Shown piece after piece: positions 1 to 9,800 of a stretch of DNA of 32,272 nt. How positions within the stretch are numbered: position 1 is the stretch's first letter; the number at the start of each line of letters is the position of its first letter. Source of the stretch: Streptococcus mitis (lineage in GTDB: Bacteria > Bacillota > Bacilli > Lactobacillales > Streptococcaceae); assembly GCF_001074635.1 (NCBI RefSeq), contig NZ_JUQO01000152.1:1-32272 (forward strand), in the 5' to 3' direction. Position numbers and translations under genes: made by a program. The notes under the pieces are model-generated. The model saw only the letters and a program-made list of their open reading frames with translations, did no database searches and had not been told where the DNA came from.

Positions 1-1
1 A

Positions 2-304
2 GACCAACTGCTGGACTACAAGAGCTGGTCCGAGGAGGACAGGAAGATGTTTAGCCAACTACGTATGCGAGAAGAACAAGCCTTATTAGCGCATGACTAT
101 GCCTTGGAACAAGCTGAAGAAAAAGGCTTAGAGCGTGGTCGAGCAGAAGGTATTGAACAGGGGCTGGAGCGTGGTAAAGTTGAAGGAAGGGAAGAAGGGA
201 AACTTTTTGCCTTTCTGGATATGGTCCGTCAAGGTCTTCTGACTTCCGAGATAGCAAGCCAGCAATTAGGCATGACCGTCGCTGAACTTGAGGCCTTGTT
301 GTAA
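2..304 (+). CDS. Rpn-family putative nuclease/transposase, C-terminal fragment
   Basis: This is the 3' end of a gene that begins before the window: the frame is open from base 2, upstream of the first ATG at 47, so that ATG is not a real start. About 100 residues are visible. They run from DQLLDYKSWSEED through a charged helical stretch rich in E, R, G and K with repeated EGxExG-type elements, to a C-terminal segment ending in VAELEALL. This matches the tail of the Rpn (recombination-promoting nuclease, PD-(D/E)XK) putative transposase family, where a charged coiled region precedes a short C-terminal helix. The nuclease core lies outside the window, so activity cannot be judged. A terminator-like hairpin follows 13 bases after the stop. 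Identification rests on the tail alone and is moderately secure. Confidence 0.7.
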   Translation, partial: DQLLDYKSWSEEDRKMFSQLRMREEQALLAHDYALEQAEEKGLERGRAEGIEQGLERGKVEGREEGKLFAFLDMVRQGLLTSEIASQQLGMTVAELEALL

Positions 305-316
305 ATAGTAAAAATG

Positions 317-346
317 ACATGTTATCGCATAAGATAGCATGTTTTG
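317..346 (+). terminator. Rho-independent terminator after the Rpn gene
   Basis: ACATGTTATC (317-326) pairs with GATAGCATGT (333-342), with one G-U pair and a 6-base loop, followed by a T-rich run. It lies just after the Rpn stop codon and would isolate the surface-protein gene from upstream transcription. Confidence 0.6.
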
Positions 347-365
347 TTTTGTGTTTATACTCTTT

Positions 366-389
366 AGGAGGTTCGCCAGGAGGCTCGCC
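366..389 (+). repeat. Short tandem duplication, two 12-base copies
   Basis: AGGAGGTTCGCC is followed directly by AGGAGGCTCGCC, with one difference. It lies in the gap between the Rpn terminator and the surface-protein promoter. No start codon or gene is seen beside these Shine-Dalgarno-like copies. The rest of 347-724 is AT-rich and shows no gene, RNA or clear regulatory element. Confidence 0.45.
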
Positions 390-724
390 AATCCATGTCA
401 TCGTCTCTTAGCTGTATCTAGCCAATTGTGCCCTGTTCATGAGGAGTTTTCTGGTTTGATCTTTAATTTTCTGAAGTATATTATTTTTGCGAGTGATTTC
501 TTTTTTAAAAGTTAGAATAGATGCTTTCATACTTCAAACTGATATATTTTACCTTTTTCGACAAATGTATGCGTTGTTTTTCCGAATCGCAAATCATTAA
601 CATATAATAATCTTAGAACTTTTTATTTATAAAAATGTGAAAAAATGCGAAATGGAATTTTCTGAAAATTACCTACATTCCCAAAACGCTTTTTTTTTTT
701 GGCGAAAATTTTAAATTAAATTAG

Positions 725-753
725 TTGCATATATATCAAAAATAAAGTAGAAT
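725..753 (+). promoter_or_regulatory. Sigma-A promoter of the giant surface-protein gene
   Basis: A -35 TTGCAT (725-730) and a -10 TAGAAT (748-753) are separated by 17 bases in an AT-rich stretch. Transcription would begin near 760, giving an untranslated leader of about 100 bases before the ATG at 861. The ribosome site AAGGAGA (844-850) has normal spacing. Confidence 0.6.
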
Positions 754-860
754 AGTCAATGTAGGGATTCACACTAACTATAATAATTAGCTGTTGCTTA
801 AGAAATGGCTAGTTTCGCGTGAAAATCCAAAATATATTTTAAAAAGGAGATCCTAAATTA

Positions 861-3800
861 ATGGACAACAAATCATCAATGAGTCGCGTTGAGCGTCTAC
901 ATCGTGAAAAGGTAACACGCTATTCAATCCGCAAGTATAGCTTTGGTGCGGCTAGTGTAGCTGTTGCTGCTCTTTTCATGTTCTTAGGAAATGGTGCTGT
1001 ATCAGCTGATATGACTGCTGTTCAACCGCAAGACGAATCAGAGCTTAAAGTTAAACCAAATGATGAAAATACTGGATTAGATAAGGTTCAGGGAGATACT
1101 ACAAAACAAGTAGACAATACAGTTGTAGCGGAACCTACTGCTAAACCAGCAGCACAACCAATTGCAGAAGAGCCAACACAACCAGCTGCACCAGAAGTAA
1201 CAACTCCAGCTTTGGATAAAACTAAACTAGAAAACTACATTTCAGAAGTTAAATCAAAACTTTCTGCAGGTAAGTATGCTAATAAAACAGAGGAAAGCCT
1301 TGCTCTTTTGAATAGTAAATTGGCTTCTGCTGAGTCTACACTCGCTTCTGCAACTACTCAAGATGAATTGACAAAGGCTTATCAGAAACTAGTGACGTTT
1401 GTTAGTTCAGGGTTAAAAAACAAACCAAAAGAAGGTCCGAAAGTAGACACTACTAACGGACAACCAACTCTAGGTAAAAAAGCAGAAAACACAGAACCAA
1501 AATCTAACTCAATCGAAAACACAGGTTCTAACGACCCACGTAACGATAAAGAGATAGATAAAGATAATGCGTTTAGAACAGAAGCAACAGATAATCAAAA
1601 ACCTGTAGCGGAAATTCCATATTCTCTTCCATCTGAAAAGAAAATCTTTGTTTATAATGAAGAAGATGCAGGTATTGAAATTCCTGTATATGATGAGAGT
1701 GGAAAAATTCGCTTTGCGACTGTAAAACAAGGTTCAAATCAAGCTTTCGGAAATTCATCAGAAGGTGAAAATAAACTAGATATTCAATGGGGATATACTG
1801 CAACAGTAATCAATCGTTCTGAAAGCGAAACAGCAGAATTAACTAATGCAACTCAAGCTAATCCTGCAAAAATCATTATTTCAGGAACGCCAAGTGATGC
1901 ACTAAAAAAATCTGCATCTTATACAAAAACTGAAGATCAAACTGTAAATATTGGTACTCGTTTTGTACACGTACAGGATGAACAAGGATTAAAAAATTCT
2001 GGAGACACTAGAACTATTTCAGATCCAGGATATATGTATTTTGTCCTTAAATCTCAAACATACAAATACAGCATTCAACAACCAGAAAATGCTGGAGCTA
2101 AAATTAGTGTTAACGATATTGACAACTTAACAGAAGCAGATGTTAAGAAAATTAAAGACAATATTAAAATCGAGTATTCTAAAACTAGCCAAGATGCTAG
2201 ATTTGAATCTAAAAAAGGTGAAGCACTTAAAAATCAAACTGCAGTAGTAAAAGATATTAATGTTGATACTGCAAACAAAAAAGTAGTAGTAACATATACT
2301 GACGATTCAACAGATGAGGCTGCATTATCAAGTGTTGTACGTACAAACGAAAAACCAACAGTAGAAATCCAATATTCAGATTCAAAACCAGATAAAAAAG
2401 AAGTATATGTATATGCATCAGAAGTTAACACATTTGATATTAAAATCAAAGATGATAGTGGTAAACTTGCAAGTGCTGAGTTAAGAAGAGGAAGTAACCA
2501 AGAATTTAAAGACGTAGCAGGAGAACCTAATAAACAAGATACTCAATACGGATTTACTGCAAACAAATTCACATCCGAAACAACAGCAACAGCAGAAAAT
2601 CCAGCTGTTATTACGTATACTGGTACTCCAGCACCAGAAGGCGCATTTACAAAAGAAAAATTTGATCAAGCAATTCAAAATGGTGGAACTCCATTAGGAT
2701 GGCGTTTTGTAAAAGCTATGGATGAAGACGGAGCCGACGCAAGAGGGAATGGTCGTGATGCTACTGACCCAACAGCAGTTAACGTAATTCTTAAACCACA
2801 AACTTTAAAATATGACATTAAAACTCCAGCTGAAGCAGATAAAGTAGCCGTAGCAGATGCTAACAGCGTTACTGATGCTGAGTTTGACAAAATTAAAGAG
2901 AAAATTAAACTTGAATATTCTCAAAACAATCCAGATGAACGTTTAGCTGATAAAAAAGGTACATTAGTTGATGAAAAAGAACAACCATCTCGTATTCAAT
3001 CAATAACTAAAGACGGAAACAATGTTGTTGTAACATATGCAGACGGTTCTAAAGATACTAAACCATTAACAGATTTCGCACGTACAAACGAAGCTCCAAC
3101 ATTAGATATTCCATATTCTAATAAAGAAAATAAACAAATCTATCTATATACTACAGAAGAAAGTGATATTTCTCTAAAAGTAAAAGATGATTCTGGAAAA
3201 GTTAAAGAAGCAGTTCTTAAATTCCCTGGTGGACAAAATGAGTCTTACATGGATGGTAAAAATAAATCTGCAATGTACTTAAAACAAGAAGGTATGACAA
3301 CTTCAGAAGTAACTGCAAGTGAAGATTCACCATATGAAATTAAACTTACAGGTACTATTCCAAAAGGAGCATGGGGATTAAACTCTAATACAGGAATGAC
3401 TCGTATCCTTTATGCAAAAGATACAGATGATAAAGATACTTCTGCTTCATTTGATAATAATAAGAGTGTAAATGGATATATCCGTTTCATCCAAAAAGAC
3501 CAAACTACTAAATATGACATTAAAACATTAGATGCAGAAAATAAAATTGCTGTTAACGATGCTAATGATTTAACAGATGCAGATCTTGAAAAAATCAAAA
3601 ACAATCTTAAAGTTGAATATGCTCAAACAAATGATGATGCACGTTTAGCTGATAAAAAAGGTGAAGAAGTAGCAGATGCTTCAAAAGTTGTTGATAAAGT
3701 AGAAAAAGATGGCGATAATCTTGTAGTAACCTATAAAGATGGTTCTAAAGATACTAAACCTATCTCAGATGTAGTTCGTACAAACAACGCTCCAGAAGTG

Positions 3801-6800
3801 AAAATCCCTTACTCTGTAGATGGTAAAAAAGATGTATATGTATATGCAAATGAAGATTTCGATATTCCTATTAAATATACAGATGATAGTGGTAGGGTAG
3901 TGGAAGCGTCTGTTAGACAGGGTGGAAATAAAGAACTACCTCAGAAGACTGGACAAGATGATCCTAATGTTTTAGATAATCAATATAATATGACAGTAGG
4001 AAAAATTTCTAAAGATACGGAAGCAACAGAAAACAACCCTGCAACTATTCACATCACTGGTAACTTATCTAAGACAACACCAGGATTAGATGCTAAGAAA
4101 TTCCCAACAGATGAGAATGGTGAATATCCTATCGTAACTCGTTACGCAACAGCAACAGATAAAGACGGAAGAAATATCTTCAACAATGCGACTGGTTCAT
4201 CATACTCAACAGACCCGGGTGGATTTAGAATTGTTTTAAAAGCTCAAACAGCTAAATATGACGTTAAAGAATTAACTGATGCTGAGAAACCAGTAGTATC
4301 AGATATGAAAAATATCCCACAAGCTGAATTAGACAAAATTAAAGAAAATCTTCAATTAGAATACTCTAAGAAAAATAAAGATAAGAACATCAATAAAGAT
4401 GAAGCAGTTTCTGCAGACAACGTTAAGAAAGCAGTAGATACTGTAACACAAGACGGAGATAACTTAGTAGTAACTTATAAAGATGGTTCTAAAGATACTA
4501 TTCCTGTAGATAAAGTTGCTAAATTAGACAAGCAACCAGCTATTGATGCAGTAACAACTGAAGCTGATAATAAAATCAAAGCTATCACTGACAATCCTGC
4601 TTTGTCACCAGCTGAAAAAGAAAAAGCTAAAGCTAAAGTTAATGAAGATAAACAAGCGGCATTAGATAAAATTGATGACGCTACAAATGCAACAGATGTA
4701 AATACAGCTAAAACTGAAGGTACTGATGCTGTAGCGAAAGTTAACCCAGTAGCTAAAGACGCTGCTAAACAAGCAATTGCTGATGAGTTAAAAGCTAAAA
4801 ATAATGAATTAGATGCACGTAAAGACTTATCAGATGCAGAGAAAAAAGCAGCTAAAGCAGAAGCTAAGAAATTAGCAGATGCACAGTTAGCTGAAGTTGC
4901 TAATCAACCTGATAATAAACCAACAGCAGCAGAAGCAGCAGAAGCGCAAAAAGCAGTAGATGCAGCAAAAGATAAAGGTGTAGCAGACGTTAAGACTGTA
5001 AACCCAATTGCTAAAGAAAATGCTCTAAAAGCAGTAGCTGACGAGTTAGCTAAAAAAGAAAAACAAATCGACGCTCGTACAGATTTAACAAAAGAAGAAA
5101 AAGATGCAGCTAAAGAAGAAGCTAAAGGATTAGCGAAAAAAGCAACAGATGCGATTACCGCTCAACCTGATAAAGCAGCAACACCAGCAGATGCTAAAAC
5201 AGCTCAAGATGCAGTAGATGCAGCTAAGAAAACAGGTGTTGATGAAGTAGCAGCTGTAAATCCACCAGCTAACAAAAAAACAACAGCTAAAACTGCAGTA
5301 GCAGATGAAGCAGAAGCTAAAAAACAAGCTCTTCAAAATGACAACACATTATCTGATGCAGCTAAAGAAAAACTTAAAAAAGAAGTAGATGACATTAAAG
5401 AAGCAACAGATGCAGCAATCACTGGTGCTAAGAAAAATGCCGACGTTGACCTAGCTAAAAAAGCAGGTGAACAAGCGATTAAAGCAATCAACTCTGCACG
5501 TGTACCAGGTAATAAACTAATCGCTAAAGACCCAACAAATCTAGATGCTGACGAACAAGCTAAACTTAAAAAAGCTATCGAAGCAGTAAACCCAGGTGCA
5601 ACTGTAACAGTAAATCCTGATGGAACTGCAAGTGTAACATTACCAAATGGTAAAACAGAGCCATTAAAACAAGCTGATTTAACGAAAGCTGCAGATGCTT
5701 TAGATACTCCAAATGGTGGTAACGATATTAAACGTCCAGTGGATAAAGTTATCGTTAAAGATCCTGCGAAATTAACGGATGATGAAAAAGCAAAAATCAA
5801 ACAAGCTGTTCGTGACGTTAACCCTAACGCAGTAGTAACTATGGACGATAAAGGAACAGTAACTGTTTCAACTCCAGAAGGAAAAACAGCAGCATTCCCA
5901 GCATCAGAATTAGTACGTACATTAGCAGATGCAGCAAAACCTGATTCAGCTAATACTGGAATTCGTAAACCAGCAGATAAAGTAGTTGGTGATGCAACAA
6001 ACCCAACTGATCAAGCAAAAGCAACAGAAAAACTTCAAAAATTAAATGGACCTGATGCTAAAGTTCAATATGACGATGAAGGAAATGCAACAGTAATTCG
6101 CCCAGACGGAACAATTGCGACAATTCCAGCAGGTGACTTATTCAAGACACCAGAAGATGCTGAGAAAGCAAACGGTGGAGATGACATCAACAAACCAAAC
6201 TCACAAACTGTTGTAGCAAATAAAACTGCTTTAACAGAACCAGAACGTGAAGCAATCAAAGCGAAAATCGCTGCGGTTAACCCAGAAGGTTCAGTAATTA
6301 CAGTTAACGAAAAAGGTGAAGCTACTGTCACAACACCAGAAGGCAAAACAGCAGTAATCGATGCTGATGATTTAGTTAAAGCTGCTGACGAAAAAACTAA
6401 TCCAAAAGCTGGTAACAACATCAACAACCCAGCAGATAGAGTACAAGTAGCAGATAAAGCTAAATTAACACCAGAAGAAATCGCTAAGATCAAAGCAGCA
6501 GTTGAAGCAGTAAACCCTGATTCTACAGTAGTTGTTGATGAAAAAGGAAACGCGACTGTAACAACACCAGAAGGCAAAACAGCAACTATTCCAGTAAGCG
6601 AATTAGTAAAAGCTCCAACTGACAAAGATAATGTAACTGGTGGAAACCAAGTAAACACTCCAGCGGATAGAGTAGTGGTAGAAAACCCAGCTGCATTAAC
6701 ACCAGATGAGAAAAAAGCAATCGAAGCTAAAATCAAAGCTGTAAACCCAGGTGCTGACGTAGTATTTGACGAAAAAGGAAATGCAACAGTCACAACACCA

Positions 6801-9800
6801 GAAGGCAAAACAGCAACAATTCCAGCAAGCGATTTAGTAAAACCTAAAGCTGACTTAGCTGACCCAGCGAAACAAGATGCTGTAAACAAACCAGCAGACA
6901 AAGTAGTCGTTGACCCAGCAAAAGTAGCAGCTGATCAAGATTTACCACAAGAAGCTAAAGATGCTATTAAGGCAGCTGTAGAAGCAGTAAATCCAGGTTC
7001 AACTGTAGTAGTTGATGACAAAGGAAACGCAACAGTAACAACACCAGGTGGTAAAACTGTAGTAATTCCAAAAGCTGACTTAGTGAAAACAGAAGCTGAC
7101 AAAGAAACTGCTAAAGCAGGAAACAACATCAACAAACCAGCAGACAAAGTAGTTGCTGATAAAGATGCATTAACTCCTGAAAATATCGAAGCAATCAAAG
7201 CCAAAGTAGCAGCAGTAAACCCAGGTGCAACAGTAGTAGTAGACGATAAAGGAAATGCAACTGTAGTTACACCAGACGGACAAACAGCAACTATTCCAGT
7301 AACTGACTTAGTGAAATCTCCAACAGAAGCTGAAGGTGCAAAAGCAGGAAACAACGTTAACAAACCAGCTGATAAAGTATCTGCGAACAAAGATGCGTTA
7401 ACTCCTGAAGACATCAAAGCAATCAAAGCTAAAGTAGAAGCAGTTAACCCGGATGCTAAAGTATTCGTAGATGACAAAGGAAACGCAACTGTATCTACTC
7501 CAGATGGTAAAACAGCGACAATTCCAGTTGAAGACTTAGTAAAAGATCCAGCAGCTAAAGAAACTCCAAATGCAGGAAACAAAGTAAATACTCCAGCAGA
7601 TAAAGTAGTTGTAAAAGATCCAGCTAACTTAACACCAGAAGAGAAAAAAGCAATCGAAGATAAGATTAAAGCTGTAAATCCAGATGCTAAAGTAGCATTT
7701 GATGACAAAGGAAATGCAACAGTAACAACGAAAGACGGAGCTGTAGCAACAATCCCAGCATCAGACTTAGCGAAAACGAATGCTGACTTAACAGATCCTG
7801 CTAAACAAGATGCAGTTAAGAAACCAGCAGACAAAACACTTGTTAAGAACCCAGCTAAATTAACTCCAGCTGAAAAAGATGCAATCAAAGCAGCTGTAGC
7901 AAAAGTAAATCCAGAAAATACAACAGTAGTTGTAGATGAAAAAGGAAACGCAACAGTCACAACACCAGACGGTAAAACTGAAGTAATCCCAGCATCAGAC
8001 TTAGTGAAAACTGCAAAAGACGCTGAAGGTGCAAACGCAGGAAACAATATCAACAAACCAGCAGATAAAGTTTCAGCAACACCAGCAGACTTAACTGGAG
8101 ATAAGAAAGACGAAGTTAAAGCTAAAATTAAAGCAGCGGTTGAAGCAGTTAACCCAGGTTCAACTGTATTCGTAGACGATAAAGGAAACGCAACAGTAAC
8201 AACACCAGACGGTAAGACAGCAACAATCCCAGTTGAAGACTTACTGAAAGATCCAGCAGCTAAAACAACTCCATCAGCAGGAAACAAAGTAAACACTCCA
8301 GCTGAAAAAGCACTTGTAGATCCAGCAGTATTGAATGATCCAAATGCAACATTACCAAAAGATGTTAAAGATGCTATTCAAAAAGCTGTAGAATCAGTAA
8401 ATCCAGGAGCAAAAGTAGTAGTAGACGACAAAGGAAATGCAACAGTAACAACACCAGACGGTAAGACAGCAACAATTCCAGCTTCAGATTTAGTGAAATC
8501 AAATGCTAAAGACGACTTGGAAAATGCAGCTAAACAAGATGCAATTAAGAAACCGATCGATCAAACAGTAGTTGCAGATAAAGATGCTTTAACAGAGCCA
8601 GAAAAAGAAGCAATTAAAGCTAAGGTTCAAGAAGTTAACCCAGGAGCAACAGTAGTAGTAGATGACAAAGGAAACGCAACTGTAACAACTCCAGAAGGAA
8701 AAACAGCGGTAATTCCAGCGGATGATTTAGTGAAAACTGCAGATGAAGTGTTAACTGATCCAAAAGCAGGTAACGTCATCAACAAACCAGCTGATAGAGA
8801 ATTAGTGGCAGATAAAGATCACTTAACTTCTGACGATATCCAAGCTATCAAAGACAGAGTTGCAGAAGTTAACCCAGGAGCATCTGTATACGTGGACGAA
8901 AAAGGAAACGCAACAGTAACAACTCCAGACGGACAAACAGCTACAATTCCAGTAGATGATTTAGTGAAGACAGAAGCTGATAAGAATACAGCAAATGCTG
9001 GTAACAAAGTAAACACTCCAGCAGATAAAGTATTAGTGAAAGACCCAGCTAAATTAACTGCAAAAGAGCTTGAAGAAGTTGAGAAGAAAATCAAAGAAGT
9101 AAATCCAGGTGCTGAAGTAGTATTTGACGATAAAGGAAATGCTACAGTTAAGACTAAAGAAGGTAACATTGCAACAATTCCAGCAGCAGATTTAGTTAAA
9201 CCAAAAGCAGATTTACAAGATCCAGCTAAGCAAGATGCAGTTAAGAAACCAGCGGATAAAACTTTAGTGAAAAATCCAGACTCATTAACACAAGATGAGA
9301 AAGATGCAATCACAGCTAAAGTTAAAGAAGTTAACCCACCAGCAGATGGAACAACTGTATTCGTAGATGACAAAGGAAATGCAACAGTAACAACTAAAGA
9401 CGGTAAGACTGTAGTCATTCCGAAAGATGATTTAGTGAAAACTGAAGCAGAAGCTGCCAATGAAAAAGCTGGAAACAACATTAACAAACCAGCAGATAAG
9501 ACTGTAGTAGCAAATCCAGAATCTCTATCTCCAGAAGAGAAGAAAGCAATCGAAGCTAAAGTTAAAGCAGTAAATCCAGATGCTAAAGCAGTATTTGTAG
9601 ATGACAAAGGAAATGCAACAGTTACATTGAAAGATGGTAAATCAGCAACAATTCCAGCAACTGATTTAGTGAAAACAGAAGCAGACGCAGCTAAACCAAA
9701 TGCAGGAAATAAAGTGAATACACCAGCTGACAAAGTAGTTGTGAAAGATCCAGATGCTTTAACAGATGCGGATAAAGCTAAGGTTACAGAAGCAATCAAA

